Positions 11,876-21,591 of a stretch of DNA of 43,573 nucleotides are shown here, one piece after another. The stretch spans positions 1 through 43,573 of IMG/VR virus record IMGVR_UViG_3300031696_000016, one strand, 5' to 3'. The notes under the pieces are model-generated. The model was not told where the DNA came from. It saw nothing but the letters and a program-made list of their open reading frames with translations, and ran no database searches. The stretch is from a virus. How positions within the stretch are numbered: the first letter of the stretch is position 1; each line of letters begins with the position of its first letter. The translations under genes were made by a program, and so were the position numbers.

Positions 11876-13622
11876 TTACGAACGTAATAGTTTGCTTTCA
11901 GAACAAGCATACACACTCCTTAAGGACTACTATTGTCGTGAAGGTGAAGACCCACAAGACGCATACGCTAGGGCAGCTATGGCATTTTGTAAGTCTGACT
12001 ATGATCTAGCACAACGTATATATGACTATGCTAGTAAAAGTTGGTTTATGTTCAGCTCACCTATCTTATCTAATGCCCCTGCACTTGGAGAAAAAGTACA
12101 TGGTCTTCCTATTAGTTGTTTCTTATCTTACGTCCCTGATACTCTTGAGGGCCTTATTGGACACAGCACGGAATTACGGTGGCTATCCGTCAAAGGTGGC
12201 GGTGTTGGCGGTCATTGGTCTGACATTAGGTCTGTCAGTGATGTGGCTCCCTCTCCTATCCCTTTCTTAAAGACTGTAGACAGTGATATGACTGCGTACA
12301 GGCAAGGTAAGACTCGTAAAGGTTCTTACGCTGCATACATGGACATCACACATCCAGATATTATTGAATTTATTAACATTAGAGTGCCAACAGGTGGAGA
12401 TCCTAATCGTAAAGCGTTCAATATACACAACGCAGTAAACATCACTGACTCATTCATGGATGCAGTGACATCAGGTGGTCAATGGGATCTAATCGACCCA
12501 AATGATAAAACAATAAGAGATACATTACCTGCAAGAGATCTATGGGAACGTCTTATCGAGACAAGATTCCGTACTGGAGAGCCATACCTTAACTTCATTG
12601 ATGAAGCTAACAGGCATCTACCACCAGAAATGCGTGAAAAGGGTTTAACTATCAAGGGTTCAAACCTTTGTAATGAAATTCATCTACCGACAAATGAAGA
12701 GCGTACGGCAGTTTGTTGCCTGTCAAGTGTAAACCTTGAATACTATGAGGATTGGAAAGAAACCACTATGGTAGCTGACCTAATCACCATGCTTGACAAT
12801 GTAATAAGCTTCTTCTGTTTCCATGCACCCAAAGAGCTTCGTAAGGCTGTCTATAGTGCCACACAAGAGAGAAGTTTAGGACTAGGGGCAATGGGGTTCC
12901 ATAGTGCATTACAACGTGCAGGGCTACCATGGGAGACTCCTATGGCTGCTGCATATAATACTGATATGTTTACGCATATCAAAGCACAAGCTAGAGCTGC
13001 TTCTGTATATCTAGCAGAAGAACGTGGTTCATGCCCTGATGTGGATGGAATACGTAATTCACACCTATTAGCAATAGCACCTAATGCAAACTCATCTATC
13101 ATTGCTGGTTGTTCAGCATCAATAGAACCACTTAAATCTAATGCATTCACACATCGTACACGTGTAGGTGCACACCTTGTTGTAAACCCTTACCTTGATA
13201 AAGTAATCTTTGAGTATGCAGATGCATGGAAAGATAAATCTAAAGTTTGGATTGAAGAGCAATGGACTTCAATTATACTGAATGAAGGTAGTGTTCAACA
13301 CTTAGATTGGATGGAAGATTGGGATAAACAAGTATTTAAAACAGCTTTTGAGCTTGATCAAAGGTGGGTAATAGATCATGCAGCAACACGACAACCCTTT
13401 ATATGTCAGGGTCAGTCTGTTAATCTATTCTTTCCTTCAGGAACCGACAAAGCATACGTAAACGAGGTGCATATTCGTGCATTCAACAAGAAACTAAAGG
13501 GACTTTACTATCTTCGAACAAGTGCAGGTGCTAAGGCTGACACAGTAAGCTTCAAGCCTACCCGTGTAGCACTAAAAGACTACGCAACTGAAGAAGATGA
13601 GTGCCTATCATGCCAAGGATAA
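11859..13622 (+). CDS. nrdA: Ribonucleotide reductase class I, large subunit
   Basis: 587 aa, starting after AAAGGAATTTCTAA. It reduces ribonucleotides for phage DNA synthesis. Visible key residues are C87 (PISCFL), the active-site NLCNE (269-273, with thiyl-forming C271), CCLSSVNL (286-293) with the partner cysteine, and the C-terminal ECLSCQG that relays electrons. It is much shorter than E. coli NrdA (about 760 aa): the N-terminal ATP-cone is absent, so allosteric dATP inhibition is probably lost, as in other phage enzymes. It is coupled to the redox gene upstream and nrdB downstream. Confidence 0.95.
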   Translation: MTITVDYERNSLLSEQAYTLLKDYYCREGEDPQDAYARAAMAFCKSDYDLAQRIYDYASKSWFMFSSPILSNAPALGEKVHGLPISCFLSYVPDTLEGLIGHSTELRWLSVKGGGVGGHWSDIRSVSDVAPSPIPFLKTVDSDMTAYRQGKTRKGSYAAYMDITHPDIIEFINIRVPTGGDPNRKAFNIHNAVNITDSFMDAVTSGGQWDLIDPNDKTIRDTLPARDLWERLIETRFRTGEPYLNFIDEANRHLPPEMREKGLTIKGSNLCNEIHLPTNEERTAVCCLSSVNLEYYEDWKETTMVADLITMLDNVISFFCFHAPKELRKAVYSATQERSLGLGAMGFHSALQRAGLPWETPMAAAYNTDMFTHIKAQARAASVYLAEERGSCPDVDGIRNSHLLAIAPNANSSIIAGCSASIEPLKSNAFTHRTRVGAHLVVNPYLDKVIFEYADAWKDKSKVWIEEQWTSIILNEGSVQHLDWMEDWDKQVFKTAFELDQRWVIDHAATRQPFICQGQSVNLFFPSGTDKAYVNEVHIRAFNKKLKGLYYLRTSAGAKADTVSFKPTRVALKDYATEEDECLSCQG

Positions 13623-13629
13623 TTAATAA

Positions 13630-14583
13630 ATGAGCTTACTAACTGCATCACCAGCCTTTAAACCCTTCAACTACACTAGCTTTGTCACTCAAGCAATTGA
13701 ACATGACAAGTTACATTGGGGTGAATGGGAGTGTGATCTTAATGAGGACGTAACACAGTGGAAATCTGGGAAGATTACTCCATCTGAGAAGAACTTTATC
13801 ACCCAAATCCTACGATTATTTACACAATCTGATGTAATTGTAGGTGGTAGTTACGTAGATGTGTTCCTACCTCGCATTAAAAACAACGAAGCACGTATGA
13901 TGATGCTATCTTTCGCACAACGAGAGACAATCCACATGAGATCTTATGCATTACTGAACGACACCTTAGGTTTTGCAGAGTCAGAGTACGCAGCATTCCT
14001 AGAATATGAAGCAATGGCAGAGAAACTTGAGTTCATGCAGACATTTGACCCAGATACTAAGCAAGGCTTAGCTAAAGCACTGGCACAAACTGTATGTAAC
14101 GAAGGTATGTCTCTGTTTTCTGCCTTTGTGATGCTCTTAAACTTCCAAAGGTATGGTAAGCTTAAGGGAATGTGTGAGATTGTGGAGTGGTCTATTCGTG
14201 ATGAGACAATGCATGTCGCAGGTATGACTGAGTTGTTCCGAACATACACACATGAAAACCCGGAGGTTGTAAATGATGAGTTTAAACTATCTATCTATGA
14301 AATGTACCGAACTGCGGTCCAACTTGAAGACAAAGTTATTGACCTTGCGTTTGAAATGGGAGCTATGGAGGGTCTTACAGCAGAAGAAGTCAAGCTCTAT
14401 ATTCGATATATCGCGGACAGACGACTAACAAACCTAGGACTTAAACCAAACTGGAATATAGAAGAGAACCCACTGCCTTGGCTTGATTGGGTTTTAAATG
14501 GTGACAGTTTTAAGAACTTCTTTGAAGGTCGAGTTACCGATTACTCAGCAGATGGAATGTCTGGCTCCTCTTGGGGCTGGTAG
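13630..14583 (+). CDS. nrdB: Ribonucleotide reductase class I, small subunit
   Basis: 317 aa, starting 7 bp after nrdA with AAGGA upstream. Di-iron ligands are visible as D68, E99 and H102 (RETIHMRSY), a glutamate in CNEGMSLF, and the RDETMH pair. Y106 aligns with the radical tyrosine, so this looks like a tyrosyl-radical enzyme that generates the radical for NrdA. A short hairpin leader and a new ribosome-binding site separate it from the DNA polymerase gene. Confidence 0.95.
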   Translation: MSLLTASPAFKPFNYTSFVTQAIEHDKLHWGEWECDLNEDVTQWKSGKITPSEKNFITQILRLFTQSDVIVGGSYVDVFLPRIKNNEARMMMLSFAQRETIHMRSYALLNDTLGFAESEYAAFLEYEAMAEKLEFMQTFDPDTKQGLAKALAQTVCNEGMSLFSAFVMLLNFQRYGKLKGMCEIVEWSIRDETMHVAGMTELFRTYTHENPEVVNDEFKLSIYEMYRTAVQLEDKVIDLAFEMGAMEGLTAEEVKLYIRYIADRRLTNLGLKPNWNIEENPLPWLDWVLNGDSFKNFFEGRVTDYSADGMSGSSWGW

Positions 14584-14644
14584 AATAAATAATTGACCTA
14601 AGCAAGGTCACTGTAAACTGCTTAACGGTCTGGGAGGACTGACT

Positions 14645-16498
14645 ATGACAACTAAATTGATTTGGGATCTAGAAACTAACGGACTTATCCCTGAAGTAAA
14701 CAAGATATGGTGTCTTGTAATGCAAGATATTACCACAAAAGACATCTTCTCTTACTCAGATTATGATGACAACCTACCATCCCTGGAAGAAGGGCTTCAG
14801 AAGCTCCTAGAAGCTGATCTAATAGCAGGTCACAACATAATTGGATATGACCTACCAGTTCTTAAAAGACTTCTAGGATGGGAACCTAGGCCCTCTCAGA
14901 CTGTATGGGATACACTGCTAATGTCACAGCTATGTATGTTCCAACGCACACACAGACATGGTCTTGCAGGTTGGGGTGAGTTCTTCAAGTATCCAAAAGG
15001 AGACTACAATGATTGGACTAACTACAACCAAGAGATGCTGACATATTGTATACAAGACGTTACATTAAACACGTTAGTATACGAAAGGCTTTCTCGTGAA
15101 GCTTCAATACAAATCAAAGCAAGACCTGAGTTCAAGCAAGCTTTAGTACTAGAGCATGACTTCGCTATAGTTAACGCAGACATAACAGCTAAAGGTTGGT
15201 TGTTCAATATGCCTAAAGCTAAGGAACTTAAAGAGAATCTTACATGGAAACTACATGCCATTGAGGATGAGCTTGAGCCACAGCTAGGCAGTGTGTGTAT
15301 GCTTAAGGGTAGTAAAGAAGTAGATAAGATTGTAAAGAAGAATGGTGACTACTATAAGTTAATAACTGATTGGTATGACTTAGCTGCAGACACTAAGGCT
15401 TCTAAAAGTTTCATCACAGGACCTTTCTCTCGTATAGAGTTTAGTGAGGTACGACTAGGTCAATTAGCAGAGGTAAAGAAGTACCTCTCTGACATTGGTT
15501 GGAAGCCTGATGATTGGACGTTCAAGAAAGTCAGAGGCAAGTGGATTAAGATGTCACCTAAACTAACAGACTCATCACTAGAACCCCTAGGTATCGTTGG
15601 TTCAATGATAAGTGACTACTATATGTTACGTCAAAGGTTATCTATGGTTGACAACTGGATAGAAATGGTTGCTAGGTGGGGTGATGGTAGGCTTCATGGT
15701 GATATGTTTACCATAGGTACACCATCATTCCGTTGCAGACACAGAGGTATCGTAAACATTCCCGGAGTACACTCACAATACGGTAAGGATCTTAGAGCTT
15801 TACTTACTTGTGAGCGTGGTCGTAGGCTTGTTGGGGCTGACTCTGCTGGTAATCAATTCAGAGGTCTTGCACATTACATGGGAGATAATGAGTTCACAGC
15901 TTCAGTTGTTGTGGGTAAAGAATCTGATGGAACTGATGCTCACTCTCGTAACGCTGCTATCCTTGGTATCTCAAGAACAAAAGCTAAGAGTTTTATCTAT
16001 GCATATTTGTTTGGTGCAGGTATGTCTAAGCTTGGTGAGGTTGTCACTGGATTGAAATCCCCTAAGGCTGGTAAGGAAGCAGATGCTAAGTTCAAAGCAG
16101 CATTCCCTAAGCTTAAGGAACTCAAGGATTCTTTGTCAGCTGAATACAACCATAACAAAATGAAGACAGGTATAGGTTTTATCATAGGTGCTGATGGCAG
16201 ACGAGTAATCGTAGGTTCAGAGCATCAACTCTTAAACTATTTACTTCAAACACTGGAAGGCATAACGTGTAAGTCTGCGTTAGTCTATCAGTACAAGAAG
16301 ATTAAAGAGTTAGGTATCGAAAACACATACCCTATCTTGTTCTATCATGATGAAACTGCATGGGTTACCCCAACTAAACATGCTAAGACTGTACTAGAAA
16401 TATCTGTAGCTGGATTCCGTGAGGGTCCTAAGTCTGTAGGTGTAACTTGTATGGATGGGGATGGGAAGATAGGTATTAATTATGCAGAAATACATTAA
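14645..16498 (+). CDS. T7-like family A DNA polymerase with 3'-5' exonuclease
   Basis: 617 aa, starting after GGGAGGACTGACT. The exonuclease domain has DLETNG (D8, E10), GHNIIGYDLP (62-71) and YCIQDVTLN. Polymerase motif A has D399 (GADSAGNQFRGLAHYM). The O helix is RTKAKSFIYAYLFGAG, with Tyr452 at the position of T7 Tyr526 and Phe456 where T7 has Tyr530. Motif C is YHDE (567-570). Motif A is slightly unusual (DSAGNQF where T7 has DASGLEL). It is the replicative polymerase, beside the exonuclease and primase-helicase. Confidence 0.95.
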   Translation: MTTKLIWDLETNGLIPEVNKIWCLVMQDITTKDIFSYSDYDDNLPSLEEGLQKLLEADLIAGHNIIGYDLPVLKRLLGWEPRPSQTVWDTLLMSQLCMFQRTHRHGLAGWGEFFKYPKGDYNDWTNYNQEMLTYCIQDVTLNTLVYERLSREASIQIKARPEFKQALVLEHDFAIVNADITAKGWLFNMPKAKELKENLTWKLHAIEDELEPQLGSVCMLKGSKEVDKIVKKNGDYYKLITDWYDLAADTKASKSFITGPFSRIEFSEVRLGQLAEVKKYLSDIGWKPDDWTFKKVRGKWIKMSPKLTDSSLEPLGIVGSMISDYYMLRQRLSMVDNWIEMVARWGDGRLHGDMFTIGTPSFRCRHRGIVNIPGVHSQYGKDLRALLTCERGRRLVGADSAGNQFRGLAHYMGDNEFTASVVVGKESDGTDAHSRNAAILGISRTKAKSFIYAYLFGAGMSKLGEVVTGLKSPKAGKEADAKFKAAFPKLKELKDSLSAEYNHNKMKTGIGFIIGADGRRVIVGSEHQLLNYLLQTLEGITCKSALVYQYKKIKELGIENTYPILFYHDETAWVTPTKHAKTVLEISVAGFREGPKSVGVTCMDGDGKIGINYAEIH

Positions 16499-16515
16499 TA
16501 AGAAGGGTAATAAAT

Positions 16516-17298
16516 ATGTTCAATAATAACGATGCAGTCTACACTATGTTTAGTAAGAGCTGTATGACAGAAGAGATGGAGTTCGATAAGTGTTTTATAG
16601 ACGCTGACTCAATCATCTTTCGTATAGCAGTAACAACAGACTCAGTCACACAAGCAAAGAGTTACTTTGATAAAGCACTTGATGCCATCATGCGTGACAC
16701 AGGTAGTATCAAAGGTTACGTAGCTGTCAAAGGCAAGGGTAACTTCCGATATGATATCTCTGAGGACTACAAAGGTAATAGGAGTAGCACACCTCTGGAT
16801 CCTAAGGTCAAGGAAAGACGAGAGGCAGTGACAGAGTACGCATGGGAGACAGGTTGCTTTAAGTCTGACAACTGTGAGGCAGATGACATTGTATCTATAT
16901 GGGCGCAAGAAGCTTATGAAGCTGGTGAACATTACATCATAGCTCACATAGATAAAGACATTGACATGGTTCCCGGATGGCATTACAACTTCAACAAGAA
17001 GACACAATACTTTATTGACGGTGACCAAGGTCATTACAAAATGTGTATTCAAATGCTAACAGGAGACAGTACAGATAACATTCATGGACTAAAAGGTATA
17101 GGCCCTAAGAAAGCTGAGAAGATTTTAAAAGATGTACCGACAAAAGATATGATTGAGACTGTTGCTAACACATGGCGTGACCATCATCCACGTGATTGGA
17201 AACCTAAGCTTGAGACCTGCTTTAACTTACTGTACATGCGCAGGAATTGGGATGGGTTTCGTAGGTTAACTATTGAAGAGGTATTTGTTAATGAGTAA
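16516..17298 (+). CDS. 5'-3' exonuclease / flap endonuclease
   Basis: 260 aa. It carries the FEN/PIN-like metal motifs FIDADSI, YKGNR, CEADDIVS and HIDKDIDMV, then GDSTDNIHGLKGIGPKKAEKIL, the helix-hairpin-helix DNA-binding segment. It corresponds functionally to T7 gp6, which removes RNA primers and degrades DNA for nucleotides. It lies between the polymerase and GIY-YIG genes and overlaps the latter by 8 bp. Confidence 0.9.
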   Translation: MFNNNDAVYTMFSKSCMTEEMEFDKCFIDADSIIFRIAVTTDSVTQAKSYFDKALDAIMRDTGSIKGYVAVKGKGNFRYDISEDYKGNRSSTPLDPKVKERREAVTEYAWETGCFKSDNCEADDIVSIWAQEAYEAGEHYIIAHIDKDIDMVPGWHYNFNKKTQYFIDGDQGHYKMCIQMLTGDSTDNIHGLKGIGPKKAEKILKDVPTKDMIETVANTWRDHHPRDWKPKLETCFNLLYMRRNWDGFRRLTIEEVFVNE

Positions 17299-17782
17299 AC
17301 CCTTAGGACACTGGGACTACAAAGGAGATCCATTTGTTGTTGACGATTACTTTGGTTTCATATATCTTATAACTGTATCTGTACCCGATGGTAACCCCAT
17401 AAGGTACATAGGTAAGAAGCAGTTCCATTCATATAAGAAAACCAAAAGAGACAAAGAGTCTAACTGGAAATCGTATACAAGCTCCTCCAAACATATCAAT
17501 GAACTAAAAACTAATGGTTCTGAATTGTCTTACGAGATCATTCAATTGTTTGAAACAAGAGGTGGCTTGTCAGCAGCAGAGTGTAAAGTTCAATGGTACT
17601 TAGATGTTCTTACAGAGAAATGCCTGTTAGGTGTGCCTCTGTATTTAAACAGACAGATAGGTGCAATTAAGTTCATTCCAAAAGAAGCAATAACAAATGA
17701 AACAAAAACAAGACTTGACGAAATCTACAGAAGTGGAAGATTACTTATTGAAACCAAAGGAGAAGAAGCAACAGAGACTTGA
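17291..17782 (+). CDS. GIY-YIG-like endonuclease
   Basis: 163 aa from ATG 17291, chosen for GAGGT about 9 nt upstream; a TTG at 17273 would add six residues. FGFIYLI (21-27) and IRYIGKKQF (37-45) are the two strands of the GIY-YIG fold. The remainder resembles putative SegE-like phage nucleases. It may be a repair or homing-type nuclease. No intron or flanking duplication is seen, so homing is not indicated. Confidence 0.7.
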   Translation: MSKPLGHWDYKGDPFVVDDYFGFIYLITVSVPDGNPIRYIGKKQFHSYKKTKRDKESNWKSYTSSSKHINELKTNGSELSYEIIQLFETRGGLSAAECKVQWYLDVLTEKCLLGVPLYLNRQIGAIKFIPKEAITNETKTRLDEIYRSGRLLIETKGEEATET

Positions 17783-17849
17783 CGCTAAGTCTAAAGCAAG
17801 TACCAGACGTACTGATACTAAATCCTTAAAAGAAAGCAGGTGGAACTGA
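17697..17849 (+). CDS. Overlapping 50-aa basic protein coupled to the primase-helicase
   Basis: This ORF begins inside the 3' end of the GIY-YIG gene in another frame (ATG 17697, AAAGAAG upstream). It ends at TGA 17847-17849, whose last base is the first base of the primase-helicase ATG (TGATG). The product (MKQKQDLTKSTEVEDYLLKP... ending TKSLKESRWN) has many Lys and Arg residues. It fills an otherwise empty 66-bp gap. The exact stop-start overlap is the main support; no family is recognised. Confidence 0.5.
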   Translation: MKQKQDLTKSTEVEDYLLKPKEKKQQRLDAKSKASTRRTDTKSLKESRWN

Positions 17850-19477
17850 TGGGTGCAACATTCACTAAGCACTACCCATGTGTACATTGTGGGTCTTCAG
17901 ATGCAGTAGCACTATGGTCCAATGGAAGAGGTAAATGTTTTGCATGTAATAAGCCAGCATTCCTAGATCAATATGATGACACAGTCGTGTCAAAGTTTAA
18001 CCCCAATACCGAACGAGAGTATGATATGAGTGGCGATTCACTTCAAGATATAAACAACTATGATAGTGCAGGTGTACGTGAACGTGGTCTTACTAAGACT
18101 GCATGTGATGAGTATGATATGAAAGTGTCTTACGATTCTAACGGAACAATTAATGCACACTACTACCCATACACAGTTAAAGGTAAGGTGGTTGCATACA
18201 AGAAAAGAACTTTACCTAAAGAGTTCCGAGTTGTAGGTGACCTTAAGAACGCTAAGCTTGAACTGTTTGGTCAGTCTAAGTTCCAACCCGGTGGTTTCAA
18301 GGTGATCATAACTGAGGGTGAGCTGGACGCTATTGCAGTACAGCAAGCTATGCTTAACAAGTACAAGAAAGTATACCCTGTAGTATCCCTACCATCCTCA
18401 TCTAACATGAAGATACTTGTAGCTAACAGAGATTGGTTACGATCGTTCAAGGAAGTCATCTTAATGTTTGATCAAGATGAAGCTGGTGAAAAAGCAGTAG
18501 CAGAAGCAGCTAAGATAATTGGTTGGGATAAAACTAAAGTAGCATCCCTGTCTTCCAATGATCCCTGTGATGCTCTGATAGCTAACCCATCTGAGATCAT
18601 AAGCTCTGTGTTCAGTGCAAGAAGCTACACACCTGCAGCTATTGTACGTGGTGAAGCTATCTGGGAGGCATACGTTGAACGTAAATCTGTTGAGTCTATC
18701 CCATACCCTAAGTGTCTTGAAGGTCTTAACGATAAGCTAGATGGTATGCGTAAGGGTGAGATAGTCTTATTCACATCTGGAACTGGTTCAGGTAAATCAA
18801 CAATGATCAAAGAGATCATACTAGAATTGGAGGATAATACAGATGAAAGCATTGGGCTTGTATCTCTTGAAGAAAGTATTGGAGATTCTGCAGAGAAATT
18901 TATCAAGATGTTTACTCCTCCAGACCCGACTGTTGAGCAAGAGCGTAAAGCATTTGAAAGAGTATTTGGAAATGAACGTCTCATATTACTTGACCACAAT
19001 GGAGCTGTTTCAGATTCTAGTCTCATTGACCAAATCGAAAACCTATGCTTGCTTGGGTGCCAGTATATCATTCTTGATCATATCACCATCGCTGTATCTG
19101 AAGGGGCTGATGGAAAGACAGGTAACGAAGCCATAGATTCAGTCATGTCTGACTTACTTAAGATAGTCAAGAAGCATAACGTATGGCTGGGGTTAATCAG
19201 TCACCTTAGGAAGTCACAAGGTAGGTCCTTCGAAGAGGGACACCTCTCATCTATTGATGACATCAAAGGTTCAGGCTCGATTAAACAGATCAGCTTTGAT
19301 ATAATTACATTCTCTCGTAACTTAGTGGCAGAAGATGAAGATGAAAGAAACACAATTAAACTCCGAGTACTTAAGTCACGATTCACAGGACGAACTGGAG
19401 ACTGTGGTTCAGCATACTACGACACCAGAACCAACCGACTCAGAGGACAAGAGGACTTCCTCGAGTACACTGGATAA
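17849..19477 (+). CDS. T7 gp4-like primase-helicase
   Basis: 542 aa from ATG 17849 (AGGTGG 6 nt upstream); a GTG at 17840 would add three residues. A zinc ribbon (C11, C14, C30, C33) leads to a TOPRIM domain (ITEGELDAIAVQQA, then MFDQDEAGEKA). The C-terminal helicase has Walker A SGTGSGKST, QYIILDHITI as Walker B, and a DnaB/gp4-type end. It unwinds DNA and makes primers at the fork. The RNAP frame begins inside its 3' end. Confidence 0.95.
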   Translation: MGATFTKHYPCVHCGSSDAVALWSNGRGKCFACNKPAFLDQYDDTVVSKFNPNTEREYDMSGDSLQDINNYDSAGVRERGLTKTACDEYDMKVSYDSNGTINAHYYPYTVKGKVVAYKKRTLPKEFRVVGDLKNAKLELFGQSKFQPGGFKVIITEGELDAIAVQQAMLNKYKKVYPVVSLPSSSNMKILVANRDWLRSFKEVILMFDQDEAGEKAVAEAAKIIGWDKTKVASLSSNDPCDALIANPSEIISSVFSARSYTPAAIVRGEAIWEAYVERKSVESIPYPKCLEGLNDKLDGMRKGEIVLFTSGTGSGKSTMIKEIILELEDNTDESIGLVSLEESIGDSAEKFIKMFTPPDPTVEQERKAFERVFGNERLILLDHNGAVSDSSLIDQIENLCLLGCQYIILDHITIAVSEGADGKTGNEAIDSVMSDLLKIVKKHNVWLGLISHLRKSQGRSFEEGHLSSIDDIKGSGSIKQISFDIITFSRNLVAEDEDERNTIKLRVLKSRFTGRTGDCGSAYYDTRTNRLRGQEDFLEYTG

Positions 19478-21581
19478 CTCAGGTGGTATAGAAAAGATAA
19501 CAGAGTATATCAAGGAAAGATGTGAGGGTAATACCTTCCGTGGGAGGCCCCCAGAAGGGGCCAGATTGATCTCTTCAATGATCCCATATGGATGTAGCTA
19601 CGAGAAGCTATCTGTAAGGGCCGTAGCAGGTGCTGTGGCAGCTTATCAGAAGTCCCGAAGGTCATCAGCTAGCCCCTTTAAACTAACCGTCACATCGTCT
19701 GTGATAGGCTTACAGGTGCTGTCTGCTTTAGGTGTACTAAACACTAACCATCAAGAGATTTTAGCAGTAGGTGACCTATACCTAGAAGCTTTCTTTCAAC
19801 TGGGTTATATCCATATTGAAAGAGAGTACAAAGGGTTTCGTGCACCGTACATTATACAGTTGCTAAGCACATGGGCTACCCTTGGAGACCTACCACCTGA
19901 GTATGTAAGGAGTACGCTTATAGGTACGTCCTTTACACCACCAAAAGACATCGTGTCATTGCGTAATGAGTTCACCAAGAGGCCATACATTAAACGTATG
20001 AGTTCAGAGGAAGACTTTAAGCAGCTTATAGGAGCACCTTTTATCACTGCCCTTAACAAGCTACAGCAAACACCTTGGAGACTCAACAGTACAGTTGCCA
20101 AAGCCTTAGAGACTAACCTAGGATTGTTCATAGATCTTGAAGATGAGTCTATAAAAGCTAAATCAAAAGCTATAGAGATGAAGTTTGTCATGGCTAAGGT
20201 ACATGCCATAGGACTACGTGACTTCTATCAGATGGTAGAGTGTGACTATCGTGGACGTGTGTACTACACTGAGCCATTCCTAAACTTCCAAGGGTCTGAT
20301 GTATCTAAAGGACTCTTTGAGTTTGCTTATGCAAAAGCTATGGACACTGAGGGATACAAGTGGTTGTGCATACATACAGCTTGTTCTTATAATCAATCAT
20401 ATGAACTGGAGGAACTACCCGAATGGGCGACAGCGGACTACAAAACTTATCTTCAAGACGAAGGATTATCCACAATCTCAGTAGACAAGATGACCCTAAA
20501 GGATCGAGAGTTGTGGACCCTAAACAACCTGACTTGGATAAACCGATTAGCGGATGGACAAAGCTTCAGGACAGAAGCAGAAAAGCCCGTTAGCTTTCTT
20601 GCATGTTGCTTAGATGTGGCAGGTTATAACAATGCTGTACTAAATAATAAAGTACACATGAGTCGTACACCTATCCCGGTTGACGGGAGTAATAATGGTT
20701 GGCAACATCTGGCAGCTATCTCTAAAGACAAAGAAGCTGGTGAGCTTGTGTCCCTAGTACCAAGCGAAATACAGAAAGACTTCTATGTTCAAGTGGCTAA
20801 ACGTCTTATCGACAGGATGCCTGAGTGGTTTGCTGAACGTAACATACCAATGAAAGCTATCAGGAAAGGGATAGCTAAGCGTGGCTCCATGACAAGGGCT
20901 TACTCAGCTGGTCAGAAAAAGATAGCTGCTAACATGTACTACGACTGTAAGGTTGAAGGCTATGATAAGATGTACAATATCACTGAAGATGACTGTACCC
21001 CTCTGTCAAAGCAATTAATACTTGCAATCAATGACACATGCGTAGGACCCTTAAAGACCATGAAGTTTATACAGAAGATGACTGACCATATCTTATCAAC
21101 AGGTGAGACATGTACACGTTGGACAACTCCCTCAGGATTCCCAGTGTTGTATGAAGTGTGGAGGCAGAAGAACATCACTGTACGCAGTACCATCCGTGGT
21201 CTTGGTCAGATAGGTCACAGCATTAAGATACCTTACATCACTTCCAATGGAGATCTGTTGCCATGTAGGAGATCGTTTGCATCTGGATGCTCACCTAACT
21301 TTGTCCACTCAATGGACGCAGCGCACATGGCTAAAGTTATTCAGAGTTTCTCTGGAGACTTTGGAGCTATACATGATTCCTTTTCTACTCATGCATGTGA
21401 TGTGAATAAACTTGTTGACCACACCAAGTGGCAATTTGCTATGATGTACAACAGCACTAACTTCTTCACTGCTATAGAAGAGATGCTACTAGAAACCCGA
21501 GAGGGCTATGAACTTAAACAACCAGAGCTTGGTGACTTAGATATATCTGAGATCATATCTTCTGACTATTTCTTTTGTTAA
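19335..21581 (+). CDS. T7-like single-subunit RNA polymerase
   Basis: Up to 748 aa. The start is uncertain: ATG 19335 lies 143 bp inside the primase-helicase gene and the first 60 residues are low-complexity. Catalytic motifs are CDYRGRVYY (R306, R308), PVDGSNNGWQH (D450), RKGIAKRGSMTRAY (K511, K515, Y523) and IHDSF (D681). The end SDYFFC resembles the FAFA foot of T7 RNAP. It is about 135 residues shorter than T7 RNAP, mainly N-terminally. It sits downstream of the replication genes rather than at the early end as in T7, consistent with a middle/late transcription role. Confidence 0.95.
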   Translation: MKMKETQLNSEYLSHDSQDELETVVQHTTTPEPTDSEDKRTSSSTLDNSGGIEKITEYIKERCEGNTFRGRPPEGARLISSMIPYGCSYEKLSVRAVAGAVAAYQKSRRSSASPFKLTVTSSVIGLQVLSALGVLNTNHQEILAVGDLYLEAFFQLGYIHIEREYKGFRAPYIIQLLSTWATLGDLPPEYVRSTLIGTSFTPPKDIVSLRNEFTKRPYIKRMSSEEDFKQLIGAPFITALNKLQQTPWRLNSTVAKALETNLGLFIDLEDESIKAKSKAIEMKFVMAKVHAIGLRDFYQMVECDYRGRVYYTEPFLNFQGSDVSKGLFEFAYAKAMDTEGYKWLCIHTACSYNQSYELEELPEWATADYKTYLQDEGLSTISVDKMTLKDRELWTLNNLTWINRLADGQSFRTEAEKPVSFLACCLDVAGYNNAVLNNKVHMSRTPIPVDGSNNGWQHLAAISKDKEAGELVSLVPSEIQKDFYVQVAKRLIDRMPEWFAERNIPMKAIRKGIAKRGSMTRAYSAGQKKIAANMYYDCKVEGYDKMYNITEDDCTPLSKQLILAINDTCVGPLKTMKFIQKMTDHILSTGETCTRWTTPSGFPVLYEVWRQKNITVRSTIRGLGQIGHSIKIPYITSNGDLLPCRRSFASGCSPNFVHSMDAAHMAKVIQSFSGDFGAIHDSFSTHACDVNKLVDHTKWQFAMMYNSTNFFTAIEEMLLETREGYELKQPELGDLDISEIISSDYFFC

Positions 21582-21591
21582 GGATAATTAT

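Noticed and set aside
11859-14583. Host-derived nrdAB operon captured as a bacterial fragment
   Set aside because: Genes overlap phage neighbours on both sides, are shortened like other phage enzymes and share the same base composition.
17291-17782. Homing endonuclease inserted in a gene
   Set aside because: No interrupted host gene, intron or duplicated flanks; it is co-oriented and tightly packed in the replication operon.
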